Positions 35,254-43,632 are shown, counted from the first letter of the stretch. The stretch: 64,000 nt of DNA from Fibrobacter sp. (GCA_016285835.1 JAEERM010000002.1:17089-81088), one strand, 5' to 3'. Translations and numbers: made by a program. The notes: generated from the sequence alone by a model not told the origin.

Positions 35254-36567
35254 CTAGTCCTTAGGACCATTACTTGGCGTAGGAACAACCAAAGCGACAT
35301 CACCCTTCTCGCCGTTCCTGCCTACCTGCAATTTAAACTTGAAAGCTTTAACTTTAGCTTTGTCCGGCAACGCCGGTTTGTAGGAATCAACAAACTCGAA
35401 ATTAGAGGTTTCCACTTTATTCAATTCCAAATTGCTAATGGCAACTCTACCCTTCGAGGCCATAGGTGAATAAAAGGCGAACGTAAATGCAAGACACAAA
35501 TCCTTCTTGGCATTTTTTACTGAGAATCGCATTGAGCGCTTATTATTCGCCGCGGCATCAATCGGCGGATAGAACGCAAAATCAGGCAATTCCGAATCCA
35601 TCACACCAGCCATATTACGGAATCCGACAGTCATGTGGTCCATACCCGGAGTAAATGAACGAACCATATTCTCGTTCAAGAACGGAATCTTGAAGGAAAT
35701 CTCATATTCCACATTCGGTTCCAAATTAACCTTCGTACAAACATCCGACCAAACCGAAGATAAAGGAATTACTCCCGTCCCCCCCACGACAAAAACCTGG
35801 TTCGCCTTTTTGGTGTCCTTCGCCTCTTCTGCATCCTCGTCATAATTAGATTCAAAATTGGTTAGCGTGACACTCGACCCACCCCTTTCAGGATCACGAT
35901 CTACATTGTAGAATTCGTTTCCCTGAATTCGAGGAAAAAGGCGGAAGGCTTGATCAGCAACATTCGCAGTTGAAGGCAGAAGCCGCGGAGAAACCCCTGC
36001 AACAGCACTATTGTAATCGCTGTTCAACACGGCAGGCTTAGCAGGAATCGCTTTGAACGATTCCACATTATCCAAGACCTCAACCGCAGGAGAATTTGAT
36101 TCAAGGCATGTTTCCGGTGCAGACGGGAGCCTGCTTTTATCTCGGTCAATCGTCTTGCAAACACGGAAGAGTTGTTTGCCCTTCAGGTACCAGGCGACTT
36201 CCTCGATGGAGAGAAAACGCCCCTGCGAATCGTAGTTCATACGTCGGAGAATCAAGGAATCCCCATTTATGCGGAAAGACGAGGAATCGCCCTTCTCGGC
36301 ATCCATGTAGACCATATTTGACTTGAAAAACACATCCGATGCAGAGCCGCTTCCCGATTCCTTCGCACTCTTCGCCCCCATCTGGGCAACATCTTCTTGT
36401 ATGAGCATTCCGGCTTCTTCGACAGTTGCATTGGCCTTGATCATGCTCTCGGTGCGGACTCGCATCTTGGTGCTGTTGCTGAACGCCTGCCCCGCTACGA
36501 TGACCACCACACCGACAATCCCGATGTAGACCATGAGTTCAACTAGGGTAAAGCCGGATTTTTTCAT
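35254..36567 (-). CDS. PilW/GspJ-like minor pilin III
   Basis: The 437-residue minor prepilin has leader MKKSG|FTLVELMVYIGIVGVVVIVAG with Glu5. Its ATG overlaps the pilV III stop (ATGA). The ectodomain has PGMDHMTVGFRNM near residue 310 and the terminal VVPTPSNGPKD, both shared with modules I and II. Shared segments such as DVAQMGAK just after the helix show that the three PilW-like genes are paralogues. The product probably links the PilV-like subunit to the giant X/K subunit whose gene follows after 11 bases. Confidence 0.85.
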   Translation of the reverse strand: MKKSGFTLVELMVYIGIVGVVVIVAGQAFSNSTKMRVRTESMIKANATVEEAGMLIQEDVAQMGAKSAKESGSGSASDVFFKSNMVYMDAEKGDSSSFRINGDSLILRRMNYDSQGRFLSIEEVAWYLKGKQLFRVCKTIDRDKSRLPSAPETCLESNSPAVEVLDNVESFKAIPAKPAVLNSDYNSAVAGVSPRLLPSTANVADQAFRLFPRIQGNEFYNVDRDPERGGSSVTLTNFESNYDEDAEEAKDTKKANQVFVVGGTGVIPLSSVWSDVCTKVNLEPNVEYEISFKIPFLNENMVRSFTPGMDHMTVGFRNMAGVMDSELPDFAFYPPIDAAANNKRSMRFSVKNAKKDLCLAFTFAFYSPMASKGRVAISNLELNKVETSNFEFVDSYKPALPDKAKVKAFKFKLQVGRNGEKGDVALVVPTPSNGPKD

Positions 36568-37016
36568 CTTACCACGCTAGATACATTGACGGATTGTTCT
36601 GACCCCTTGAAGTTCCACGAAACCTTGACGTCCACCTGCTTGGCGTACACATGTTCAACGTTCTCGTAGTTGGACTTTGTCGTAGCCTTGTATTCGTTGG
36701 CATTGCCTACGGTCACGTCGGCCTTGTAAGTCACAGTGGATGTACCACCCGGACCGCGTTCCCAGGACTTGACGATGTTGTCTTTGCTGAACGACGCGAT
36801 GGATGCCACACCGACGGTCTTGAGGGAATCGATGATGTTCTGCGCCACCTCGACGGCGCCGTCGCGGCCGCGGATTCTGAGGAGCGCTTCGCGGTTGCCG
36901 ACCTGCATGTGCAGGAGGGCGAGATATAAAAAGCCGAGTACGGCGGCAGAGATGAGCACTTCGACGATACCGAAGCCGGACAAGTTGCCAAATATTTTTC
37001 TGCGTAAATCTTTCAT
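36564..37016 (-). CDS. PilV/GspI-like minor pilin III
   Basis: The minor prepilin is 150 residues from the ATG at 37016, four bases after the fimT stop; the track ORF starts inside fimT. The leader MKDLRRKIFGNLSG|FGIVEVLISAAVLGF is slightly long but has the Gly cleavage site and Glu5. RIRGRDGAVEVAQNIIDSLK and the terminal VSWNFKGSEQSVNVSSVVR are shared with PilV II. The tight spacing on both sides indicates translational coupling in the FimT-PilV-PilW-PilX operon. Confidence 0.85.
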   Translation of the reverse strand: MKDLRRKIFGNLSGFGIVEVLISAAVLGFLYLALLHMQVGNREALLRIRGRDGAVEVAQNIIDSLKTVGVASIASFSKDNIVKSWERGPGGTSTVTYKADVTVGNANEYKATTKSNYENVEHVYAKQVDVKVSWNFKGSEQSVNVSSVVR

Positions 37017-37020
37017 AAGG

Positions 37021-37563
37021 CTACAGGTCCGTCCAAGAATTGCCGCGATCGTAAGAGACTTGCGGGATAATGTTGTTCTTTTCTTTTTTCTTGAGCGCAC
37101 GTGCCTTCTTTTCGCCGCCACTGTATTTAACAACGATACACCCCTGTACCGGAGCCGCACTCAAGCCGAACTTGGGTTCGAAGGTATCTGTAACATCACT
37201 ATTATACCAACTGTTGGTGCAATCCTTATGAGTCGCATTCTCAAAAGTGAGCGCATTCTCTAGAGTGAGTTGGCTTATGGCTTTATTGATTCCAGCACTA
37301 TTGGGACATGCGCCCTTGACCGCATAAATCGTTTTGCCGTTATTACCGATTTTAACGCAAACCTTATCAGAAAAACGGTTTGCTTCGCTAGCCACGCGTT
37401 CCAGGTAAGCGGTGACATTCACTGCAGCGTCACGAACACGGTTGTTCACGATGGCCGCATGCAGGCTCGCGACACCCATCGTAGACAAAATACCCATGAT
37501 GGACACCACCACGAGCAGCTCAACCATTGTGAAGCCTTTTTTCATCTCTATAGAATGTTTCAT
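37021..37563 (-). CDS. FimT/GspH-like minor pilin
   Basis: The 180-residue minor prepilin has leader MKHSIEMKKG|FTMVELLVVVSIMGILSTMG, with Glu5. The region after the helix (ASLHAAIVNNRVRDAAVNVTAYLERVASEANR) is the typical GspH/FimT helix leading into a beta-rich domain. It has four Cys and a basic stretch KKARALKKKEKN near the C-terminus. It is the first gene of operon III and the only FimT-type gene in the window. With PilV, PilW and PilX it completes an H-I-J-K set like the tip complex of type II secretion pseudopili. A second Met (residue 7) could be the true start. Confidence 0.85.
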   Translation of the reverse strand: MKHSIEMKKGFTMVELLVVVSIMGILSTMGVASLHAAIVNNRVRDAAVNVTAYLERVASEANRFSDKVCVKIGNNGKTIYAVKGACPNSAGINKAISQLTLENALTFENATHKDCTNSWYNSDVTDTFEPKFGLSAAPVQGCIVVKYSGGEKKARALKKKEKNNIIPQVSYDRGNSWTDL

Positions 37564-37592
37564 ATGTATACCCTATTTCTCCTAAGTGATTA

Positions 37593-37603
37593 TGTGTCAC
37601 AAA
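37593..37603 (-). promoter_or_regulatory. TTTGTGACACA element before pilus operon III
   Basis: On the minus strand this reads TTTGTGACACA, 30 bases upstream of fimT. The same 11-base element occurs twice in the divergent pilin intergenic region (3651-3661 and 3751-3761). Confidence 0.35.
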
Positions 37604-37645
37604 GTAAGAAATATCGCAGACATCTCCTGGACATGTAAGAAAAGG

Positions 37646-37670
37646 GAGCTCACTTTTCGGAAGTAAGCTC
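37646..37670 (-). terminator. Terminator-like hairpin in leader of pilus operon III
   Basis: A 10-bp stem with one mismatch (GAGCTTACTT/AAGTGAGCTC on the minus strand, loop CCGAA) is followed by CCCTTTTCTTA. It lies between the putative promoter (37690-37718) and fimT, so it is a candidate attenuator. Confidence 0.5.
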
Positions 37671-37689
37671 ACCCTACCTACATAGCTCT

Positions 37690-37718
37690 AATATAAGTAA
37701 TTATATCGATGACATCAA
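37690..37718 (-). promoter_or_regulatory. Putative promoter of pilus operon III
   Basis: The -35 TTGATG (37713-37718) and -10 TATATT (37690-37695) are spaced 17 bases apart on the minus strand. Repeats AAGTGATTATGT (37584-37595 and 37717-37728) and AAGTAATTATAT (37695-37706) lie on and around it, as operator sites might. The 37564-37851 interval holds no gene. Confidence 0.5.
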
Positions 37719-37783
37719 GTGATTATGTTAACATTTTCTTACTCTAGACACGGAGTAAATATTTTTTAACACAAATAATGCGT

Positions 37784-37811
37784 AAAATGATGGCGGACCG
37801 AAGCCCGCCAT
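37784..37811 (-). terminator. Terminator after the exported hypothetical gene
   Basis: ATGGCGG-N8-CCGCCAT is followed on the minus strand by CATTTTACG. It lies 40 bases after the stop at 37852. The T-run is short. Confidence 0.55.
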
Positions 37812-37851
37812 ATCGTGTTAAATGGGATGTTGGCCCATTGGCCAGCTGTTT

Positions 37852-38418
37852 TTACTTTTTCTTCTTCTTGAGGCCCAAGGTGCCCTGCTTGTATTCGTGA
37901 ATGCAGGTCACGGCAGCCATCTTGCAAGGCGTGGAGTTATCGTAGTACACCACGCGGTCGTTACGGAAGAGTTCCATCACGAGGTTCTTGAAGTCTGCGC
38001 TGGTGCCCTTCATGAACACGCGGTCGTAGAAGATGTCCATGTCGCGGGTAACGACCGTAATCTTCACGTCGCCACTGTACTGCCCGACCTTGCCCTGGAT
38101 ATGCAGGCCATACGGAATTTCGGTGACCTTCAGGTGCTGAAGGCTCTTGGGAACCTCATAGCTGAGATCGGCCCATGTGGCGGCCTTGCCTTCGTCGCGG
38201 AGGTGGAACCACGGGGTAAGATCCTCGGTGTTCTCGCCGAGAGAGGCTTCGATGGCCTCGTTCAAGCTGACAAGGTAGCTATCGCGGATGAGGGCGAGTT
38301 CTTCCTTGAGAATGGTGAAGTTATCGGGGGGTTCCGACCCGTCGTCAACGGCAAAAGCCGGAACAAAAGACGCAAGGCACACGGCCAATGCAAAAAAGAG
38401 GGAGGTTGTTTTTTTCAT
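37852..38418 (-). CDS. Exported protein of unknown function
   Basis: The 188-residue protein has a clear Sec signal peptide (MKKTTSLFFALAVCLASFVPAFA, cleavage after AFA at about 23). The mature part is soluble-looking, with a helical start (FTILKEELALIRDSYLVSLNEAIEASL). A beta-rich middle (YGLHIQGKVGQYSGDVKITVVTR) follows, then a basic tail GLKKKKK. Two Cys occur near the end. I do not recognise a family. It is transcribed alone, with a terminator after it and tRNA-Leu diverging upstream. It is probably periplasmic. Confidence 0.75.
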   Translation of the reverse strand: MKKTTSLFFALAVCLASFVPAFAVDDGSEPPDNFTILKEELALIRDSYLVSLNEAIEASLGENTEDLTPWFHLRDEGKAATWADLSYEVPKSLQHLKVTEIPYGLHIQGKVGQYSGDVKITVVTRDMDIFYDRVFMKGTSADFKNLVMELFRNDRVVYYDNSTPCKMAAVTCIHEYKQGTLGLKKKKK

Positions 38419-38467
38419 AAATTAAAAGTTAACAAAATTTGCTATATTTTCAAGGCAACTCACTGCT

Positions 38468-38550
<83 letters not shown>

Positions 38551-38588
38551 TTAAAAACAAAGGTTTTTCGTAAAATTTCGAGTAAAAC

Positions 38589-39014
38589 ATGATAGAATTC
38601 TACCCCAACAGCATTTACTACCCCCGCGAGGCGGTAGAAGAAAAGCTCGCCAAGGGCGAACTCGACAAGACAGAGAAACACCTGATGGGCTGGACCGAGC
38701 GCCATCGCGGCGAAATCTGGGACTGCGCCCGTGACGATGCAGAGAACCCTACCGACGAAATCCTGCTCGATAACCTGCGCGCCCTGCTCCTGTGCAAGGG
38801 CTCCCTGCAGCCTGCCGCCGAGATGGGCGACATGATCAAGGAAATCAAGAAGGAAGTCTGGTACAGGAACGAGAAGGAACACGAAGCCGCCGAAGAAGTA
38901 GCCGAAGAATGGCGTGCCAAGTACCTGGTCAAGTGGCGCGAAGCCCGCATGTTCGAAGCCTTCATCCTCATCGAGAAGCGCGCCGCTGAACTGCTCAAGA
39001 TTCTGAGGGACTAG
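38589..39014 (+). CDS. Hypothetical helical cytoplasmic protein
   Basis: The 141-residue protein has no signal or membrane segment. The C-terminal half is strongly charged and helical, with Glu/Ala/Lys/Arg-rich stretches (KEHEAAEEVAEEWRAKYL) that suggest a coiled coil or helical bundle. The N-terminus MIEFYPNSIYYPREAVEEKLAKGELDKTEKH also looks helical. It follows tRNA-Leu by 38 bases and could be read from the tRNA promoter. It converges with the gene ending at 39024. I do not recognise a family. Confidence 0.7.
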   Translation: MIEFYPNSIYYPREAVEEKLAKGELDKTEKHLMGWTERHRGEIWDCARDDAENPTDEILLDNLRALLLCKGSLQPAAEMGDMIKEIKKEVWYRNEKEHEAAEEVAEEWRAKYLVKWREARMFEAFILIEKRAAELLKILRD

Positions 39015-39023
39015 CCCCCGCCG

Positions 39024-39533
39024 TCAGGGCCGGTTATTGTATTCCGCTAACCAGCGGACCGGGAACCAGAATTCCGTTATGCCGTGCACGCTGCGCGGGT
39101 AAACCCAGTACGTCCTGATGTGGTGGATGAGTTTCCACTTGAAATCATCGTCGTTGGTACTGCAATACAGTATTTCGGGGTAATCGATGTGCCCCGTGGA
39201 ATCAATCGTCAGCTTTAAGCCGACGAGTACATCCTCGTCGTTGGTGCGGAAATGCTGGGTGGCGAGCCAGTGCAACCCGGCGGCCCTCCCCTGCAGAGAC
39301 TTGCCCAATTTGAGTACGTCACGGCCGGCACTATTTTCCAACACGTACAGTTCGTCGACATCGGGCATGAGGACTCGCCCACGGTAATAGGAGTGCGGCA
39401 CGAACTCCTCCACCTCCTCCATGACCATCTTGGTCTTGGCGGGGGCATAGCGCGGTGGTGTCGTGATAAGGCCATAGGCGATGACCAGGAACACCAAAGC
39501 GAACAGGACGACAGGCAAGTCTCTCTTGATCAT
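39024..39533 (-). CDS. Membrane-anchored protein with TonB/AgmX-like C-terminal domain
   Basis: The 169-residue protein has one N-terminal membrane segment (VVLFALVFLVIAYGLI, about 8-24) and a periplasmic remainder. The C-terminal GLKLTIDSTGHIDYPEILY, then FKWKLIHHIRTYWVYP, resembles the TonB_C/AgmX beta-alpha-beta fold. In that fold a central IDxxGHI turn precedes a helix and a W-x-(Y/F)-P end. The Pro/Lys-rich spacer of true TonB is absent, so direct TonB function is unlikely. It follows recJ by nine bases and is the last gene of the ftsX operon. The assignment is by motif only. Confidence 0.6.
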   Translation of the reverse strand: MIKRDLPVVLFALVFLVIAYGLITTPPRYAPAKTKMVMEEVEEFVPHSYYRGRVLMPDVDELYVLENSAGRDVLKLGKSLQGRAAGLHWLATQHFRTNDEDVLVGLKLTIDSTGHIDYPEILYCSTNDDDFKWKLIHHIRTYWVYPRSVHGITEFWFPVRWLAEYNNRP

Positions 39534-39542
39534 TTCGCCTCC

Positions 39543-41243
39543 CTACTCTATCGCCTTCACACAGAGCTGGATAGTCTTCTTGTCGTTGTAGTAGTTCCAC
39601 GTAGGTTCGAAGACTATGGACAGGGGCTTGTTCTTGCCGACAAGCACCTTGTTCTTGCGCAGGCCAAAACCGATGGCGGAGTATGCCGGGCTCCCGGCCT
39701 GGGAAATTTCCATTTGCAAGTGGCCGCCGCGCAGTTCGCGCACACGGTGCACCTTGACTCCCTCGGCGCGGAAAACCGGGTAAGGGAAGTTGCCGCCGAA
39801 CGGCTCCATCAATTCGAAATAGTCGAGCACGGTGTGCGCCTTCGGGCGCGACAACGACGGGGCCACGGAAAGTTCACGCAGCGCGACATCGATGTCGAAA
39901 CGGTGGGCCTCGTCCACCTCGGGGGCGCCGCCGGTGTAGCCCTGCTCACGGGCGGCGGCTTCCAGCCGCTCCCGGAGTTCGTCAATCTTTGTCGCGGCAA
40001 GCGAAAAGCCTGCGGCATTCGCATGGCCGCCCCAGCGTTCGAACAAATCGCGCACGTCGAAAAGGGCCTTGTGCCAATTAAAACCGGGAACGGCGCGGGC
40101 ACTCGCATGCGCCATGCCGTCGATAATCGACAGCACCGCCGCGGGTCTGTGGAATTCCTGGGCGAGTTTCGCAGAGACAATGCCGATAACGCCCACGTGC
40201 CAGTTTTCGCCCGCCACCACGATGACCTCGGGAATTTTTTCGCCGTACTGTTCGCGAACGTTCTTGAGCGCCATCTCGGTAATCTCGGATTCCTTCTGCT
40301 TGCGGCGGGCGTTCCAATTCTTGAGTTCCGAAAGCAACGCCATTGCCTCGGTCTTGCTTGCACTCAACAACAACTTAAGTGCCGGGTCGGGCCGTTCCAT
40401 ACGGCCAGGCGCATTGAAGAGTGGCGCATACTTGTACATCACGTCGATGCCGCCCACACTGCTCGCGGACTTCATGAGCGAACTGTACATGGCCTGCAAT
40501 CCCGGCCACTCGCTATTGCGCAAGTGTTCAAGACCAATCTTGGTGAAGCGTCTGTTTTCCGGAGTCATCTGCACAAGGTCGGCCAAAGTACCCAAGGCGA
40601 CCAAGTCGAGATACCGCGTCGGCACGGGCCGGCCAAGCTTTGCAAACAGGGCACATACAAACTTGTACGAAACACCGACACCGCAGAGTTCCGGGTTCGG
40701 ATAAGCGTCGCCCTCCTGGTGCGGGTCGAGCAGTACATCGCACTGCGGCAGTCCATCACCGCTGGGCTGATGGTGATCCATGACCATGACCCGCATCCCA
40801 AGTTCCTTGGCGTGGGCTATTTCTGCATTCGCCGTGATGCCTGTATCTACCGTAATCAGGTTGCGCGCACCGGCCTCGTACATTTCGTCGACAGCGCTGA
40901 CAGAAAGCCCGTACCCGTCGCCGAATCGGTTGGGCAGGCGCCACTGCGTCGCGATGCCGATTTCGGCGAGCGCCTTGCTGAGCAGCGTCACCGAGGTCAT
41001 GCCGTCCAAGTCGTAGTCGCCGAAGATGAAAATTTCTTCACCGCTCTTCTGGACATCCAAAAGCCATTCAACGGCCTCCCCCATGCCCTTCATGAGCATC
41101 GGGTCTGCGATGTCGCTGTCGCTGCCATACAGGAACTTGTATGCATCGGCCACGTTCTTCACGCCACGCGACACGAGGAACCGGGCCACCAGGTGCGGCA
41201 CCTTGAGTTCGCGAGCGAGCGTCGAGGCGACAAGTTCTTCCAT
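39543..41243 (-). CDS. recJ: Single-stranded-DNA-specific exonuclease RecJ
   Basis: RecJ degrades single-stranded DNA 5' to 3' in recombination and mismatch repair. The start at 41243 (566 residues) shares one base with the holB stop; the longer track start lies inside holB. DHH-superfamily motifs are present: FGDYDLDGMTS (about 75-85), VDTGITA and MDHHQP (about 150), and GVGVSYKF. The DHHA1 part carries GGHANAAGFSL (about 410), and an OB-like C-terminus follows. Asp-Tyr-Asp-Leu-Asp replaces the more usual Asp-Tyr-Asp-Val-Asp, a conservative change. Length is normal. Confidence 0.95.
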   Translation of the reverse strand: MEELVASTLARELKVPHLVARFLVSRGVKNVADAYKFLYGSDSDIADPMLMKGMGEAVEWLLDVQKSGEEIFIFGDYDLDGMTSVTLLSKALAEIGIATQWRLPNRFGDGYGLSVSAVDEMYEAGARNLITVDTGITANAEIAHAKELGMRVMVMDHHQPSGDGLPQCDVLLDPHQEGDAYPNPELCGVGVSYKFVCALFAKLGRPVPTRYLDLVALGTLADLVQMTPENRRFTKIGLEHLRNSEWPGLQAMYSSLMKSASSVGGIDVMYKYAPLFNAPGRMERPDPALKLLLSASKTEAMALLSELKNWNARRKQKESEITEMALKNVREQYGEKIPEVIVVAGENWHVGVIGIVSAKLAQEFHRPAAVLSIIDGMAHASARAVPGFNWHKALFDVRDLFERWGGHANAAGFSLAATKIDELRERLEAAAREQGYTGGAPEVDEAHRFDIDVALRELSVAPSLSRPKAHTVLDYFELMEPFGGNFPYPVFRAEGVKVHRVRELRGGHLQMEISQAGSPAYSAIGFGLRKNKVLVGKNKPLSIVFEPTWNYYNDKKTIQLCVKAIE

Positions 41244-42367
41244 CACTTGGCCCCCTCGAATAGTTTTACCGCAAGGGCCTGGATGCACACGCGCGGCGAT
41301 GTACGGCGGCTCGCAATGCGCGACATAGTCTCCTGCACGTCCACCAGGGCGAGGTCCACGGCATTCGCATCGATCTGCGGATAACGGGATGTATCGACCT
41401 TGGCCGTCGTGTCGGCGATGCGAAGCGGGGCTCCGGCCATTCCGCGGGCCATATCGGCCAGCAAGAACGAAACCACTTCCAAAAAGCGGTTCGCGACGGC
41501 GGCATCTTCGATGCCCGCATCTTCCAAATCAAAGAACAAGTCGGTGTAATCGCCCGAAAGGGAAAGGTTCACGAACCTAGCCGACAGGTCGAGCCAAGCA
41601 GAAGCGTGCTGCGCGTAATACATGGCCTTGCCGGGGGAACCCACAGAAAGCCCAACCACGTCGTCGGTGACGGCGGACTCGTCGTAGTCGTCGTGCGCAT
41701 ACTCCACCGCAATGTTGCGAACTTCGTCGTCGGTCAGCGGCAAAAGGTGCAAGGCAAGGCAGCGGCTGCGGATGGTCTGCAGCAAACGTTCGCGGCTGCT
41801 GGTCGTCAAAATAAAGTAGGTGTCCGGCGGGACTTCCTCTAGTGTCTTGAGGAAGGCGTTCGCAGCGGAATCATTCATGCGATCCGCTTCCGCGACAATA
41901 ATCGTGCGAACGCGGTCGCCCTTGAGGGCGAATCCCGCCGTCATGTTGCGAATAAGGTCCACCGTTATACCCGCAGCGGCGCTGAACACGTCGATGCGGT
42001 AAGGGTTCTTCACAATTTCTTCGATGTAGGCTTGCTTGTAATCCTGAATTGTCTTCGCGGTGCTCCCCGCCGACACGTCGGACGCGCTCCGCGCGGAAGA
42101 CTCCTTGGACTCCATGGGAACGACCCAGCCATCGGTATTGCCCGGATCGGCAGCCATCTTACAGCCGAAGCAATGCCCACAAGGCCTGGATTCCCCAGCG
42201 CTGCACTGTAGTGCCTTCGCGATTTCCATCGCGAGCGCCTTCTTGCCTATGCCTACCGGCCCATCGATAAGAATCGCCTGCGGGAACCGGTTTTCACGGA
42301 GCGCAGCCATAAGACGGATGCGTTGCCGGTTCTGCGATGATGGGCCGTTCAAGCGATATTCAATCAT
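41243..42367 (-). CDS. holB: DNA polymerase III subunit delta' (clamp loader)
   Basis: This is an AAA+ clamp-loader subunit of about 374 residues. The ATG at 42367 overlaps the upstream TGA (ATGA) and is preferred over the track start five codons earlier. The P-loop-like GPVGIGKKALAMEIAK (about 35-50) is followed by the zinc-binding CGHCFGCK. VAEADRMNDSAANAFLKTLEEVP is the Walker B/sensor region, and TSSRERLLQTIRSRC is the sensor 1/SRC motif. A Ser-rich insertion (ESKESSARSASDVSAGST) separates the zinc region from the next helix. It is coupled to the envC-like gene before it and recJ after it. Confidence 0.93.
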   Translation of the reverse strand: MIEYRLNGPSSQNRQRIRLMAALRENRFPQAILIDGPVGIGKKALAMEIAKALQCSAGESRPCGHCFGCKMAADPGNTDGWVVPMESKESSARSASDVSAGSTAKTIQDYKQAYIEEIVKNPYRIDVFSAAAGITVDLIRNMTAGFALKGDRVRTIIVAEADRMNDSAANAFLKTLEEVPPDTYFILTTSSRERLLQTIRSRCLALHLLPLTDDEVRNIAVEYAHDDYDESAVTDDVVGLSVGSPGKAMYYAQHASAWLDLSARFVNLSLSGDYTDLFFDLEDAGIEDAAVANRFLEVVSFLLADMARGMAGAPLRIADTTAKVDTSRYPQIDANAVDLALVDVQETMSRIASRRTSPRVCIQALAVKLFEGAK

Positions 42368-43626
42368 TTCTGTTTCAACCATTCAAGAGGGTCCACGGTC
42401 TGTGTACCCTCGCTAACTTGGAAATACAATTTAATTCCATTTAAAGAAGCGATGTCACCGACAATGCCGATTTCTTCGCAATTCTGTACCGTTTTTCCCT
42501 CCTGCACACGGATGCTCTGGAGGTGCCCGTACACGGAATATGTTCCGCCCTCGTGCTCGATAATTACAGACGGACCGCGCCCGTCAATTTCTGCAACCAT
42601 GGCCACGGTACCTGCCGCTGCAGCACGCACCGCGGAGCCCTTCTTGCCACGGATTTCCACACCGAGGTTACGCGTAGTGATATGCAATACCGGATGTTCC
42701 TGCAAGCCGTACTGGCTTATGACTTCGCCCTTGAGCGGCATGCACTTGGGGCCTGTCACCGGAGTCGTCACGGCGACCTGCGGTTTCTTCACAACCTTCT
42801 CTTCCTTCTCGGGCTTGCCGCCCTTGCCCTTCTTGGCCTTGGCCGCCTTCTCTTTCCTCTTACGTTCTTCTTCGGCCTTCTTCGCCGCCTCAATTTCCTT
42901 CTTGCGCTTTTCTTCGAGTTTCTTGATGAGGGCCTGCATCGTCTTCTGGTTGCGTTCAAATTCTTGCAGCGCCTTCTTCTGCATGTTCTTGTCTTGCTTG
43001 AGCGAGAGGAGCATTTTTTCTTGGCCACTCATCTGGGTCACGAGGCCCTTCTCCTCTTGTGCCTTGCGGCTACGCATCCTGTTCAAATCTTCCAGGTGCC
43101 CCTGTTCCGTCTTCTTCATCTCGTCGCGTTCTTCCATCATGCGCGAAAGCATCAGCACCTGTTCACGGTCCTCGTTGAGGATGTGGTGTACCCAGTACAC
43201 CTGCCTGTCTGGGTTTCCCTTCTGCGAAAGGAGGTTATACAAAACAAGGGCTTCGCTCTGCCGGCCATTCACGTAGAGGCTGCGGATTCGGCGCCTCATG
43301 GCCTCCTTGCGTTCGACAATTTTGCGGTCAAGCGAATCGATATCGGCAGCAAGCCGCACCACAGCCCCCTGCACCATGGCCTCGCTCTTCTCCAATTCGG
43401 CAATGTAGGTACGGGTCTGGTTGAGGTTCTGGTCCAAAAGAGAAATCGTGTTGAGGACGCCCTTTTCCTCGCTTTCAAGCATCGCCAGTTCCTGCCGTTT
43501 CTTGGCGAGGTCTCCTTCGAGTTTCTTGAGAGCCTGCTTCTGCTCCTTGATTTGCGCATCGGTCTTCTTGGGCGCAGCAAGCGGAAAACAGACCAACAAG
43601 CACAGGAGAATCGTGAACAGGCGCAT
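42364..43626 (-). CDS. EnvC-like murein hydrolase activator (degenerate LytM domain)
   Basis: The 420-residue exported protein has a signal peptide (MRLFTILLCLLVCFPLAA). A long coiled coil (about 22-270) with a very Lys/Glu-rich end follows, then a C-terminal M23/LytM domain (about 305-420). The zinc ligands of active M23 peptidases are lost: GVEI stands where GxD is expected and KLYFQV where HxH is expected. One His remains in VYGHLQ. This is the pattern of EnvC-type proteins, which activate amidases at the septum under control of FtsEX. The gene directly follows ftsX, which fits that partnership. Confidence 0.88.
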   Translation of the reverse strand: MRLFTILLCLLVCFPLAAPKKTDAQIKEQKQALKKLEGDLAKKRQELAMLESEEKGVLNTISLLDQNLNQTRTYIAELEKSEAMVQGAVVRLAADIDSLDRKIVERKEAMRRRIRSLYVNGRQSEALVLYNLLSQKGNPDRQVYWVHHILNEDREQVLMLSRMMEERDEMKKTEQGHLEDLNRMRSRKAQEEKGLVTQMSGQEKMLLSLKQDKNMQKKALQEFERNQKTMQALIKKLEEKRKKEIEAAKKAEEERKRKEKAAKAKKGKGGKPEKEEKVVKKPQVAVTTPVTGPKCMPLKGEVISQYGLQEHPVLHITTRNLGVEIRGKKGSAVRAAAAGTVAMVAEIDGRGPSVIIEHEGGTYSVYGHLQSIRVQEGKTVQNCEEIGIVGDIASLNGIKLYFQVSEGTQTVDPLEWLKQK

Positions 43627-43632
43627 GGGTTT

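Noticed and set aside
3501-37563. A complete type IV pilus or type II secretion locus
   Set aside because: Only pilin-like genes are present. No ATPase, platform protein, secretin or prepilin peptidase gene was found in the window.
39252-41384. 710-codon plus-strand ORF
   Set aside because: It is antisense to recJ and the genes around it, which have clear family motifs on the minus strand. The translation is Arg/His-rich with no recognisable domain, typical of a shadow frame.
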